Of a stretch of 26,591 nt of DNA, positions 6,543 through 15,308 are shown piece by piece (within the stretch, counting starts at the first letter, position 1; the number at the start of each line of letters is the position of its first letter). The DNA is from Bacteroidia bacterium (lineage in GTDB: Bacteria > Bacteroidota > Bacteroidia > Bacteroidales > VadinHA17): NCBI GenBank assembly GCA_026391515.1, contig JAPLEC010000441.1, positions 1 to 26,591 on the forward strand, in the 5' to 3' direction. Both the position numbers and the translations under genes were made by a program. The notes under the pieces were generated by a model, which saw only the letters and a list, made by a program, of their open reading frames with translations, was not told where the DNA came from and ran no database searches.

Positions 6543-8198
6543 CTTTAATATTGCAGCATCAACGATTTTCAGAATTGCTTCTTCTTCTATAACTGCTTTT
6601 GACTCAATATCGCAACCTTTTTTAAGGATCTCTTTTGCTAAGTTTTTATCTTCAAGTCCAGCAGCATTGATCTTTACATTAAGATAAGCTCCTTTGATAC
6701 ATGATCGCAGTGCGAGTGCTCCCACACCGGCATCAGTCACAGAGTTGGGATTGCCCTTCTCGACCATCTCGCGGATAAGAGCAAAACCGGAATAGGCTGT
6801 TTCCATAACTTTAAAGGGAACCATTATTGCTTCTTTTGTGGCTGCCTGTACAGCATTGTTTCTTGCTTTTTTCTCTTCGTCTGTTTTCTTCGGAAGTCCG
6901 TAAGCTGCAATTATTTTGTTGAATGCTTCAGTATCTTCATCAACAAGATTTAGCAATTTGTTCTGAATCTCTTTTCCTTTCACCGCCCAATCGGAAAATT
7001 CCTTCCACCTGTCGTCCCAGCCTTTTTTATGACTCGACAGGTTTGCAACCATTGTGCCAAGGGCAACACCAAGCGCACCCATATAGGACGATATCGAGCC
7101 TCCGCCAGGTGCCGGCGATTCAGAAGCCGTTTCTTCCATAAACGACTTCAGATTCAAGTCGATCAGTTTTCTTTGCTCTTTTTCTGCCATGACAAATTCA
7201 ATTATTTTTTCATCAGGATTAAATGGATGAATATCATTTAGTCCCATCGATTTTATTGCTATTTTAATTAGTTCACTATCCGATACTCCTGCAGACCTCT
7301 GCTGCTTTTCCAGAAAATATTTTCCGGCATCTAGAATAGATTTAAGCGGAACCAAACCGACAAGCTCTGAACCGGTTACTCTGACGCCATGGGCATCAGC
7401 CTTACGGCATACCTCATCAAAGGCAATATGAACAGGAGTTACTGAAATGTTTGTCAGGTTCATCGAGATTTGAGCTATACCGTACTCCTCGATATACCAG
7501 CCGATTGCTTTCACACTTTTAAGTGTACCAGGTACACTTATTTGTTCTCCCTTGTTGTTTTTGAAGCTCCTTCCCTTTTCTCTTACATCAAAAGCAATTG
7601 CATTTGCCCGTCGTGTTGAAGTGGTGTTAAGATTAACATTGAAAGCGACAAGGAAATCCCTTGCTCCGACTGCTGTTGCACCTGATTTTTTATTAAAGAC
7701 TGCAGGGCCGAAATCTGGTTTCCAGGCAGGATCGGTAAGTTTTTTACTCAGCCCTTCATATTCTCCTTCACGGCAATTAGCAAGGTTTTTCCGTTTTTTT
7801 TCAAATGCAGCATTTTCGTAACAATAAACCGGTATTTTCAGCTCTTTACCAATTCTTTCAGCAACCTTCCTTGCATAAACGACTGTTTCATCCATAGTGA
7901 TCCCTGATACAGGAATGAACGGACAAACATCAGTTGCACCCATTCGCGGATGAGCTCCATGGTGTTTTGACATATCAATTACCTCCGATGCTTTTTTAAC
8001 TGCCAGAAAAGCTGCTTCGGAAACGGCATCGGGATCTCCGACAAATGTGACGACGGTCCTGTTGGTATCTTTCCCGGGATCCACATCCAGCAATTTCACA
8101 CCTTTAACAGATTCAATTACATCGGTTATCTGTTTTATAACCGACATATCCTGCCCTTCGCTGAAATTCGGAACACACTCTATAATCCTCTTCTCCAT
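6534..8198 (-). CDS. ftcD: Bifunctional glutamate formiminotransferase / formimidoyltetrahydrofolate cyclodeaminase
   Basis: This enzyme moves the formimino group from N-formimino-glutamate (from histidine) to tetrahydrofolate, then releases ammonia to give methenyl-THF. The N-terminal formiminotransferase starts IIECVPNFSEGQDM and has the HHGAHPRMGATDVCPF motif near residues 80-95; its second half runs to about 330. The cyclodeaminase domain follows, with SPAPGGGSISSYMGALG near 360 and KGNPNSVTDAGVGALAL near 500. The 554-residue fused form is usual in Bacteroidota and animals. I placed the start at the ATG at 8198, directly before EKRIIECVPNFSEG. The open frame extends 31 codons further upstream, but that stretch is translated repeat DNA. 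It lies after hutI in the same direction, with repeat element B between them. Confidence 0.96.
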   Translation of the reverse strand: MEKRIIECVPNFSEGQDMSVIKQITDVIESVKGVKLLDVDPGKDTNRTVVTFVGDPDAVSEAAFLAVKKASEVIDMSKHHGAHPRMGATDVCPFIPVSGITMDETVVYARKVAERIGKELKIPVYCYENAAFEKKRKNLANCREGEYEGLSKKLTDPAWKPDFGPAVFNKKSGATAVGARDFLVAFNVNLNTTSTRRANAIAFDVREKGRSFKNNKGEQISVPGTLKSVKAIGWYIEEYGIAQISMNLTNISVTPVHIAFDEVCRKADAHGVRVTGSELVGLVPLKSILDAGKYFLEKQQRSAGVSDSELIKIAIKSMGLNDIHPFNPDEKIIEFVMAEKEQRKLIDLNLKSFMEETASESPAPGGGSISSYMGALGVALGTMVANLSSHKKGWDDRWKEFSDWAVKGKEIQNKLLNLVDEDTEAFNKIIAAYGLPKKTDEEKKARNNAVQAATKEAIMVPFKVMETAYSGFALIREMVEKGNPNSVTDAGVGALALRSCIKGAYLNVKINAAGLEDKNLAKEILKKGCDIESKAVIEEEAILKIVDAAILKKS

Positions 8199-8215
8199 TG
8201 ATAATCTTTTCTTTT

Positions 8216-8315
8216 CTCTGTGTATCTCTGTGGTTCTCCGGATTTCCTCTGTGTAAGTTTTTAAAATATTTTTTATTACACAGAGTTCCACAGAGAAGCA
8301 CAGAGGACCACAGAG
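8216..8315. repeat. Interrupted palindrome of CTCTGTG/ACAGAG units (element B)
   Basis: The first arm (8216-8256) ends GATTTCCTCTGTGTAA; the second (8276-8315) begins TTACACAGAGTTCCACAGAG. They are separated by an AT-rich loop, 8257-8275. Both arms are near-identical to the arms of element A at 267-352 but in the opposite order. It fills the hutI-ftcD spacer, and its last base directly precedes the complement of the hutI stop codon (8316-8318). Confidence 0.9.
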
Positions 8316-9569
8316 TTATATCACTTTACCTTTTAAAATTACTGTCTCAATCAAATTGCTTCCAAAAGCATACGGCATAAATTCGTATGATGGTATTTCC
8401 TTGGTAATAAATACATTAGCAACTTTGCCACGTGCAATTGATCCATGAGTTTCAGAGATACCCATTGCATAGGCCGAATTAATAGTGACTGCATTTATTA
8501 CCTCTTCCGGCACCATTTTAAGTTTTATACAGCCAAGAGACATGATAAGCTTCATGTTACCCGAAGGTGACGAACCAGGATTGTAATCAGAAGCCAGCGC
8601 TACCGGAAGTCCTGCATCAATCATTTTCCTTGCAGGCGGATCCGGCAGATCCAGAAACAAAGCTGAACCCGGAAGAAGTGTAGGCATAGTTTCAGAACCT
8701 CTAAGAGCCTCTATTTCTGAATCACCTGAATGTTCAAGGTGGTCGACCGAAAGAGCATTATATTTTACACCAACCTGCACTCCTCCTGAATAATCCAGCT
8801 CATTTGCATGAAGCTTTGCCCTTAGTCCGTATTTCATTCCTGCCATCAATATTCTTTCTGTATCTTCTGGTGTAAAAAAACCGTGGTCGCAAAAGACATC
8901 TATATAATCAGCCAGCTCCTCTGAAGCTACGACCGGTATCATCTCGTTAATGACAAGATCAACATACTTTTCCCTGTCGTTTTTATATTCCAATGGTACT
9001 GCATGTGCTCCCAGAAAAGTGGATCGTATTTCCAGAGGGCAGCTGTTTTTGATCCTCTTGATAACTCTCAGCATTTTGAGCTCATCAGTTAGTGTAAGTC
9101 CATAACCGCTTTTAATCTCAACAGCACCTGTGCCAAGGCTTATTATTTCATTAATTCTTACTATTGATTGATTGAACAATTCGTCTTCAGATGTTTCATG
9201 AAGCTTTTTTGCTGAATTAAGAATTCCTCCTCCCCTTTTTGCAATCTCTTCATAAGAAAGTCCCCTGATCTTATCTGCAAATTCAGTTTCGCGGCTGCCG
9301 GCATAAACCAGGTGTGTATGTGAATCGCAGAATGAAGGGAAGACGAATCTGCCTGATGCATCAATAATTTCTTCAGGATTAAAAGCTGACTTGTTTTGTT
9401 TGTTTTCTAAGTCCTTCATAGTCCCGAAATCGACAATCAAACCGTTTTCAATTATGAGATAAGCGTCTGATATTGTGTTAAGTATGGACATATTCCTCCC
9501 ACAGACTTTAAGTTTGGGTTCCTCTTCAGTCTGGATAAGCCCTTTTATACTCTTAATAAATAATCCCAT
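8316..9569 (-). CDS. hutI: Imidazolonepropionase
   Basis: The enzyme hydrolyses 4-imidazolone-5-propanoate to N-formimino-L-glutamate, the third step of histidine degradation, and hands its product to FtcD. It is an amidohydrolase-fold protein of 417 residues. The metal-binding SHTH (His84, His86) lies in VFPSFCDSHTHLVYAGSRE. Next come RGGGILNSAKK and VEIKSGYGL, then FLGAHAVPLEY and KLHANELDYSGGVQ, DHLEHSG, and SDYNPGSSPSGNM with the metal-binding aspartate. All are hallmarks of HutI. I chose the ATG at 9569 (MGLFIKSIKGLIQTEE), which matches the family start; the frame continues 23 codons upstream into unsupported sequence. hutH and hutU are not in this window. The stop codon abuts repeat element B. 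Confidence 0.97.
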   Translation of the reverse strand: MGLFIKSIKGLIQTEEEPKLKVCGRNMSILNTISDAYLIIENGLIVDFGTMKDLENKQNKSAFNPEEIIDASGRFVFPSFCDSHTHLVYAGSRETEFADKIRGLSYEEIAKRGGGILNSAKKLHETSEDELFNQSIVRINEIISLGTGAVEIKSGYGLTLTDELKMLRVIKRIKNSCPLEIRSTFLGAHAVPLEYKNDREKYVDLVINEMIPVVASEELADYIDVFCDHGFFTPEDTERILMAGMKYGLRAKLHANELDYSGGVQVGVKYNALSVDHLEHSGDSEIEALRGSETMPTLLPGSALFLDLPDPPARKMIDAGLPVALASDYNPGSSPSGNMKLIMSLGCIKLKMVPEEVINAVTINSAYAMGISETHGSIARGKVANVFITKEIPSYEFMPYAFGSNLIETVILKGKVI

Positions 9570-9678
9570 ATAAGTATTTAGTCGTAAAAATAATTGCCTA
9601 AGGTAGCAAATATTAAAAAAAGAGGTCATTAATTCCATTTTTCTTTATCTTTAACGCTGTCAATCAAAACTATAACTT

Positions 9679-11064
9679 ATGAAAAAGGTCTTATCACTTC
9701 TGCTTATTACCTTGATGGTTATTTCTGTTTCAGGTCAGGATAAGGAAAAAGAAAAGAAACAGAAAACCGAAAAACCAAAAAAGGAAAAAATCGGATGGAA
9801 ATTGGCTGGCGTTCTGCCTGCCATCAGTGTTGACTCTGACCTTGGATTTCAGTACGGAGCTCTTTTTGAGTTTTGCAATTATGGTAATCCATCAGTATAT
9901 CCTGATTTTCTTGATCATACATATACTGAAGTATCCCACTACACGAAAGGAAGTGGCATCTACAGATTTATGTACGAATCCAATCATATTATCCGTGGTA
10001 CGCATTTTTCAGTGGATCTAAGCTATCTTCCTGACCAGGCAAGTCACTTTTATGGCTTTAACGGGTACGAATCAGTTTTCAATAAAAGCTGGATGGATGA
10101 TAAAGATTCATTGAATTATAAGTCAAGAATGTTTTATCGTTATCAGAGAAACCAGTTTAGAATAAAGACTGATATACAGGGAAAACTAATAGGTGATCAT
10201 ATTAAGTGGAGTGCCGGTTTTGCTTTCAATAATTTTACGGTAAGCGAGGTTGATGTTGACAGACTTAACAAAGGCAAGAAGGATAAACTTCCCTCCAACA
10301 GTGAGCAACCAGGTCTTTTAAAAATATATGAGGATCTGATGCTGATATCACCCAATGAAGCCAACGGAGGTTGGGTCAATACCCTGAAGGCTGGTGTGGC
10401 ATGGGACAGCCGCGACAACAAACCAAATCCGATGAAAGGGATCTGGACTGAGCTTGGAATTGAAACTGCACCTGGTTTTATGGGGAACGACTGGGGTTTT
10501 ACAAAATTCTATATAACACACCGCCAGTACTTTACATTGATCAAGGATGATCTTTCATTTGTTTACCGACTCGGATATCAGACAACAATTTTTGGGGATG
10601 TACCCTTTTTCTATCAATCGCAGGTAATTACCTCTTTGCTGACAGGACAAACGAATGAAGGTCTTGGAGGTTCAATGACTTTAAGGGGAGTCTTGAGAAA
10701 CAGAGTAATAGGCGATGGTTTCGTGTATGGTAATTTTGAATTTCGTTGGAAACCACTGTATTTTAAATTCATAAAGCAAGACTGGTATTTAGGCCTTGAC
10801 GCATTTTATGATGTTGGCAGAGTGACGAAGAAGATTAAAACTCCCGGAAATCTTGAACTTATGTTTAACAATCGACCGGGTTTTACAAATCGTACTTATT
10901 CTGATTACTTCAAACCTGAAGCAGAAAAATTCCATCATAGTGCTGGGATGAGCCTGATGATTGTAATGAACCGGAATTTTATTATTGCTGTTGATGTCGG
11001 TAAAGCATTTAATGAACAGGATGGGAATATAGGGTTCACGATCGGGTTGAATTATTTATTCTAA
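9679..11064 (+). CDS. Omp85/BamA-like outer-membrane barrel protein without POTRA domains
   Basis: A Sec signal peptide (MKKVLSLLLITLMVISVSGQ) is followed by a short lysine/glutamate-rich segment (residues ~21-38). A barrel-like region then runs to a C-terminal phenylalanine, typical of outer-membrane proteins inserted by BAM. Near residues 328-345 GLGGSMTLRGVLRNRVIG is followed by a strand, FVYGNFEFRWKP. This matches the conserved GG..LRG….NR..G….EFR region of the Omp85 surface-antigen domain. No POTRA repeats precede the barrel, and the protein is shorter than BamA or TamA. It is best called a member of the small Omp85-like group of Bacteroidota, with unknown cargo. Its stop codon overlaps that of the convergent DUF819 gene within CTAA at 11061-11064. 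Confidence 0.78.
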   Translation: MKKVLSLLLITLMVISVSGQDKEKEKKQKTEKPKKEKIGWKLAGVLPAISVDSDLGFQYGALFEFCNYGNPSVYPDFLDHTYTEVSHYTKGSGIYRFMYESNHIIRGTHFSVDLSYLPDQASHFYGFNGYESVFNKSWMDDKDSLNYKSRMFYRYQRNQFRIKTDIQGKLIGDHIKWSAGFAFNNFTVSEVDVDRLNKGKKDKLPSNSEQPGLLKIYEDLMLISPNEANGGWVNTLKAGVAWDSRDNKPNPMKGIWTELGIETAPGFMGNDWGFTKFYITHRQYFTLIKDDLSFVYRLGYQTTIFGDVPFFYQSQVITSLLTGQTNEGLGGSMTLRGVLRNRVIGDGFVYGNFEFRWKPLYFKFIKQDWYLGLDAFYDVGRVTKKIKTPGNLELMFNNRPGFTNRTYSDYFKPEAEKFHHSAGMSLMIVMNRNFIIAVDVGKAFNEQDGNIGFTIGLNYLF

Positions 11065-12353
11065 ATCTTACCTAATACCGTACTAAAGAGAACACCTATG
11101 TAGTTGCCAATAATCCAGCCGATAATACCGGTTGCCAGTCCTGTAAGGATAACGTCCTTGTTCTTGAGGGCAGCTGCAACCATAGGCACAAACGGGGGAG
11201 AATAGACAAATCCCGTTGTGGTTATAAGGTAATCATCAGCATCAACCCTGAATATCCATGAAAGGAACATATGCAGAATAAGTGATCCGAAATATGCATA
11301 TGTAACGAAAAGAAGAATGTAAATATATTTAACCTGAAAGAACACACTCAGATCACATCTTGAGGCAATTACCAGTGAAAAGACAGCAACAAAGTACATT
11401 CCCAGCTGGAAAGTCTTTTTAATCTGCCTGATTTTCGGGATGAATGATGCAGCTACGCCAAAAGTGGTAATAGCCAGTATGACTGAGATAGTCAGGGATA
11501 CTTTAGGGAACAAGAGACTCACGCCAAAACCTGCTGCAAAAATAATTATAGAAAGTCCCAGGGCTCCAAGAAGCGGTAGCAGAGTCCCCTTCTTAAACAT
11601 CCCGGAATAGTCATCAAATTCTTCAGACATCTCCTTCTCCATGCTATCAAAATCAATCTTTTCATTGTTCCGGACTGCATGACTTTTAAAAGGTGGGAGA
11701 AAAAATCTGAAGACAGCCGGTCCCGCCGTGATAAAGAACAGTATTGTCAGCCCACCTATAATCATATCATAGGTATTTGTCATAATAAAAGTATATGGCT
11801 GAACTTTAAGAGCTACTGCCAACGCTGCCATATTTATTGAACCTCCGGTATAGCATCCTATCAGCATCCCTGCTATCTTGTTTCCCTCGGGGACATTCTT
11901 CCTGAATATCAGGTAACCGGTTGCCACAATAACACTAACAGATATCAGGGCAAGAATCATTGAAAGAAATCCCTTACCCGAAAACTTCAGCCATCTTCTG
12001 ACACTAAGGGAGAAAAGAATTAATGGTAAGGCAAGCGGGATTAATGCAGTCTGAACGTTGTCTTGAACGGCAGCTACATTGTTTGCTCTGAAATCCCTAT
12101 TTGTCAGAGTACCCGCGGCAACAAGCTGTGCAACCTCAGTCTTGGGTATATATGGTCTGTCCTTCCCCATCGTTTCATTCCGGAATGCATCGCTTCCTCT
12201 AGGCAGAATACCAATGTTGGCAATAATAATACCAGTAGCATATGCGAGTACTATTGCTCCAAGCTTTTTACAGATGGAAAATTTTCTTGTCAGCCAGATC
12301 AGAAATACCGGAAAGGTGATGTAGAACACGATGAGAATGATCAGATTAACCAT
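11061..12353 (-). CDS. DUF819 family inner-membrane protein
   Basis: The 430-residue protein is mostly hydrophobic, with about ten to eleven probable membrane helices starting MVNLIILIVFYITFPVFLIWL. A soluble loop of about 50 residues follows the second helix (SDAFRNETMGKD … NVAAVQDNVQT). The segment LIPLALPLILFSLSVRRWLK and the glycine-rich GNKIAGMLIGCYTGGSINMAAL followed by a YDMIIGG motif match the DUF819 (YjcL-like) family. The even helix layout suggests a transporter, but I know of no established substrate. A terminator-like hairpin and a TATATTTG box upstream suggest it is transcribed separately from recN. The tail-to-tail overlap with the Omp85-like gene leaves no room for an ordinary terminator. 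Confidence 0.85.
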   Translation of the reverse strand: MVNLIILIVFYITFPVFLIWLTRKFSICKKLGAIVLAYATGIIIANIGILPRGSDAFRNETMGKDRPYIPKTEVAQLVAAGTLTNRDFRANNVAAVQDNVQTALIPLALPLILFSLSVRRWLKFSGKGFLSMILALISVSVIVATGYLIFRKNVPEGNKIAGMLIGCYTGGSINMAALAVALKVQPYTFIMTNTYDMIIGGLTILFFITAGPAVFRFFLPPFKSHAVRNNEKIDFDSMEKEMSEEFDDYSGMFKKGTLLPLLGALGLSIIIFAAGFGVSLLFPKVSLTISVILAITTFGVAASFIPKIRQIKKTFQLGMYFVAVFSLVIASRCDLSVFFQVKYIYILLFVTYAYFGSLILHMFLSWIFRVDADDYLITTTGFVYSPPFVPMVAAALKNKDVILTGLATGIIGWIIGNYIGVLFSTVLGKI

Positions 12354-12373
12354 GACGGCAAATTTTAGTAAAC

Positions 12374-12381
12374 CAAATATA
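12374..12381 (-). promoter_or_regulatory. Candidate -7 box for the DUF819 gene
   Basis: The minus strand reads TATATTTG, an exact TAnnTTTG box, 20 bases upstream of the ATG at 12353. A weak TTTC stands 17 bases further upstream. The box begins right at the T-run of the hairpin at 12381-12412. Confidence 0.42.
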
Positions 12382-12412
12382 AAAAAAGCGACTCACCTGA
12401 AAGAGGAATCGC
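12381..12412 (-). terminator. Terminator-like hairpin downstream of recN
   Basis: On the minus strand GCGATTC pairs with GAGTCGC (one G-U pair) around an 11-base loop, followed directly by seven T. This is a fair factor-independent terminator for transcription arriving from recN, ending it before the DUF819 gene. Confidence 0.5.
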
Positions 12413-12528
12413 CTGAAAAATAGGTATTTATACTTATTTACTTCTCGTCACAATCACACTCTTCAAAGCTCTTTTAAAAGTGATCCTTCCATTTCAATTA
12501 TATTAATCCGAAATTCCTATTCTTTTAT

Positions 12529-12636
12529 CCTTTGTGTCCTTCGTGTGTACTTTGTGTCCTTTGTGGTTAAGAAGAAGGTTAAAGAAAAATTAACCACAAA
12601 GAGCACCAAGGAAAATCACAAAGAGCACAAAGGAAG
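12529..12636. repeat. Interrupted palindrome of CTTTGTG units (element C)
   Basis: The left arm (12529-12570) repeats CCTTTGTG-like units and ends CTTTGTGGTTAA (12559-12570). The right arm opens with the exact complement TTAACCACAAAG (12590-12601) and goes on with AGCACAAAG-like units to 12636. The loop is 19 bases. Together with the hairpin at 12381-12412 it accounts for most of the recN-DUF819 spacer (12354-12692); I see no gene there. Confidence 0.85.
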
Positions 12637-12692
12637 ATTTTTTAGCATATTCAGTATTCAATTACTGATAAATCGGATGTTTTATGAATTTA

Positions 12693-14357
12693 TTAATTAC
12701 GGGCAGATTTGATGAGCTCCTTTGCATTCTTAATTGCTGTTTCGGTTATCTCACTACCGCTCAGCAATCTGGCTACTTCCATCACCCTTTCTTCAGGAGA
12801 TAACAATTTAATCCTGGTAATTGTTGAGGCGCCTGATTCATCTTTATACACATGATAGTGTTTTTTCCCCCTCGATGCCACCTGAGGCAGGTGGGTAATA
12901 TTAACAACCTGCATATATTTTCCCATACCTGCCAGTATTTGACCCACTTTATCTGCAATTTCACCGGAAACTCCTGCGTCGATCTCATCAAAAATAATTG
13001 TTGGCAGATTAGTATTTTTTGTCAGGAGTGATTTGAGGCTGAGCATTACCCTGGAAAGTTCGCCTCCTGAGGCAATCTTTGCGAGGTTTTCCGGTTCCAC
13101 CTGCTTATTTGCAGAAAAAAGAAAGTCGGCATGATCAATTCCTAAATATGTAAAATCCTGCAGCTTCGAAAGAGTTATTCTGAACCTGGCATTTGGCATC
13201 CCTAATTGCTTAAGCAGATCAGTAATTTTCTTCTCAACATCATTAAGAATATTTTTCCTTTTTCCGGATATCTCCTCAGCAAGGTTTTTCAATGCCTTTG
13301 TTTCTTTATCAAGAATAGCGGCCAGTTCGGTTACTCTCTCATCGCCGGTTACAATGGATTTGATTGTCTGTCGTATCTCTTCTCTCTTGATTATCAGCTC
13401 ATTAAGTTTATTGACCTTGTGTTTCTGAATCAAAGAATAAATTGTGTCAAGCCTGTCATTCACCTGTGCCAGACGATGAGGATCAGCCTCAATGGTTGCA
13501 GCAAGCTTTTCCAGTTCGGCGGCAAGGTCATTAAGTTCAATATATGACGATTCGGTTCTGTCAAATATTTCTTTGCCCTGTGGCAGGAATTCAATAACTT
13601 TTGCGAGGTCCAGCTTTGCTTCCCTCAGCATTATAAGAATTGAATTGTTATCGGATGAAAATAGGTCTGAAGCGGAGCTGAGTCCGAGTTTTATATCTTC
13701 GGCATGGCTAAGCAGCTCCTGTTCTTTTTCCAGCTCATCCTGTTCTGCTTCTATAAGTTTCGCGTCATCAAGCTGATTGAGCTGAAACCTGTAGTATTCA
13801 AGATCCGACTTGCTTCTTTCCGTTTTTTCTTTAGCTTCATTATATTGCTTAAGCAATGACCGGTAATTATAATAAGCCTGTTTGTACCTGACTACCAGTT
13901 TTGTTGTGCCTGCAAATGAATCAATGACATTCAGCTGGAATAAATTATCATGAAGCATAAGTGTCTGATGCTGGGAATGAATATCAATCAGCTGGTCGCC
14001 AAGCTCTTCTAAAAGATTTATGGTAACAGGGGTGTCATTAATAAATGCACGTGATTTTCCGGCTGGATTAATTTCTCTTCTTAAGATTGTAACAGGCTCA
14101 TAATCGAGCTCATTAACCTTGAAAAATTGAGAAAGGTCATATTCCTCAATTCTGAAAGTCCCTTCCACGACGCATTTTTCATTTTTTTCCAGAAGCACAG
14201 AAGTATCAGCTCTTTTCCCAAGTATCAGAGATAAAGCGCCAAGAAGGATTGTTTTACCGGCTCCTGTTTCGCCGGTGATTATTGTCAGTCCGTCTTCAAG
14301 TTCAACGTCCAGATCTTTAATAAGGGCATAATTTTGAACGTAGAGTTTTACGAGCAT
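12693..14357 (-). CDS. recN: DNA repair protein RecN
   Basis: RecN is an SMC-like ATPase that acts early in double-strand break repair, holding DNA ends or sister duplexes together. The N-terminus MLVKLYVQNYALIKDLDVEL leads to Walker A GETGAGKT at residues 29-36. A coiled-coil middle runs from about 150 to 360, rich in Glu, Lys and Leu. The C-terminal half carries the ABC signature ASGGELSRVML near 430, Walker B TIIFDEIDAGVSGEIADKVG near 452 and the RecN-typical THLPQVASRGKKHYHVYK. The length of 554 is standard and the protein appears complete. It is the last gene of the bamD-rpoZ-coaBC-DUF4835-recN run, 15 bases after the DUF4835 stop codon. Confidence 0.97.
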   Translation of the reverse strand: MLVKLYVQNYALIKDLDVELEDGLTIITGETGAGKTILLGALSLILGKRADTSVLLEKNEKCVVEGTFRIEEYDLSQFFKVNELDYEPVTILRREINPAGKSRAFINDTPVTINLLEELGDQLIDIHSQHQTLMLHDNLFQLNVIDSFAGTTKLVVRYKQAYYNYRSLLKQYNEAKEKTERSKSDLEYYRFQLNQLDDAKLIEAEQDELEKEQELLSHAEDIKLGLSSASDLFSSDNNSILIMLREAKLDLAKVIEFLPQGKEIFDRTESSYIELNDLAAELEKLAATIEADPHRLAQVNDRLDTIYSLIQKHKVNKLNELIIKREEIRQTIKSIVTGDERVTELAAILDKETKALKNLAEEISGKRKNILNDVEKKITDLLKQLGMPNARFRITLSKLQDFTYLGIDHADFLFSANKQVEPENLAKIASGGELSRVMLSLKSLLTKNTNLPTIIFDEIDAGVSGEIADKVGQILAGMGKYMQVVNITHLPQVASRGKKHYHVYKDESGASTITRIKLLSPEERVMEVARLLSGSEITETAIKNAKELIKSARN

Positions 14358-14372
14358 AAACGGAAATTATAA

Positions 14373-15299
14373 TCAATTAGCAGAGGTAATTTTCCCGTAT
14401 TTTGTTTTATTGGCAGGATCAATCTCGTTAAGAATTTCCACAACACGGCTTTTTTCTTCCGGAAATGATTCTGAAAAGATATTTACCAGTTCATCTGATT
14501 TAGCGTCAATAATAATCTGAACAAGGTACATAAAAGGATCGGGTTTTTTCCTATAGACTTCCTGAACGAGCTTAAGGCTTTCGACAATGTTTGTTCTTGC
14601 TTCGGATGTTTTTGATTCCATTTTATCCAGCCCATTCATATAGTATTCATAAGTGAATTGTCTTACTCCTTCATATCCCTTATCAAGAGCGTTCTTAACC
14701 AGCCAGTATCTGTTACGGTTTCTTGACCCGTCATAAGGCTTCCAGCCGGTTTCAGGAGCATTCTGGGCATTTGACACAATTTTTTCAGCCATCTGGAAAT
14801 ACTCAGTGCCTCCATCCGGAGAAAACGAATCGTAATCAAATCCAAGGATGATATATGTGTAATAAGCAAGAACTGAAACAAGATTTGACCTGTATGTTGA
14901 AGGATCAAATTCAAGCGGTTGAAATTCCACATACCTGAATTTGAAGTTATTATCGACGAAATTCAGGATTGTGGAATTATAGGTTGTATTATAAACCGGC
15001 CTTTTAAGCTGGATCTGTATTGTCCCGGTAAATTCATCAGCGGACAACTGGTCGGTGAGATTAATCAGATAATTACACTCGATTCTTTCAGAATAGGTGT
15101 AAACATGATTGGTCCACACTGTATTATTCATGAATTCATAAACATCGCGCTGCATATTTTCAAAGACCTGTCTGTTCGAACCCTGGATCTGCTGTGCCGA
15201 TATCTGAACATTGCAATTAAGCTCCTGTGAAAAGAGTGACCCCGGGATTATGACCAGTGCGGTCAGAAACAAATATTTTAAAAGTCGGGTTGAAGTCAT
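14373..15299 (-). CDS. DUF4835 family secreted protein (PorD-like)
   Basis: A signal peptide (LLKYLFLTALVIIPGSLFSQ) precedes ELNCNVQISAQQIQGSNRQVFENMQRDVYEFMNN, the conserved opening of DUF4835 proteins. Further landmarks are the NYLINLTDQLSADEFTGTIQIQ strands, a LVSVLAYYTYIILGFDYDSF stretch and NRYWLVKNALDKGYEGVRQFTYEYY. The C-terminal helices end in DPANKTKYGKITS. Length 308 is normal. The family is restricted to Bacteroidota and sits almost always between coaBC and recN. From memory, its Porphyromonas member is called PorD and linked to the type IX secretion system; I cannot confirm that here, and its biochemical role is open. Confidence 0.88.
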   Translation of the reverse strand: MTSTRLLKYLFLTALVIIPGSLFSQELNCNVQISAQQIQGSNRQVFENMQRDVYEFMNNTVWTNHVYTYSERIECNYLINLTDQLSADEFTGTIQIQLKRPVYNTTYNSTILNFVDNNFKFRYVEFQPLEFDPSTYRSNLVSVLAYYTYIILGFDYDSFSPDGGTEYFQMAEKIVSNAQNAPETGWKPYDGSRNRNRYWLVKNALDKGYEGVRQFTYEYYMNGLDKMESKTSEARTNIVESLKLVQEVYRKKPDPFMYLVQIIIDAKSDELVNIFSESFPEEKSRVVEILNEIDPANKTKYGKITSAN

Positions 15300-15308
15300 T
15301 CTGATAAA

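Noticed and set aside
8199..8291. Upstream extension of FtcD to 585 residues
   Set aside because: The extra codons translate repeat element B; family similarity begins at the ATG at 8198.
13206..13776. Plus-strand open frames inside recN
   Set aside because: They are serine/leucine-rich shadows of the coiled-coil region of RecN.
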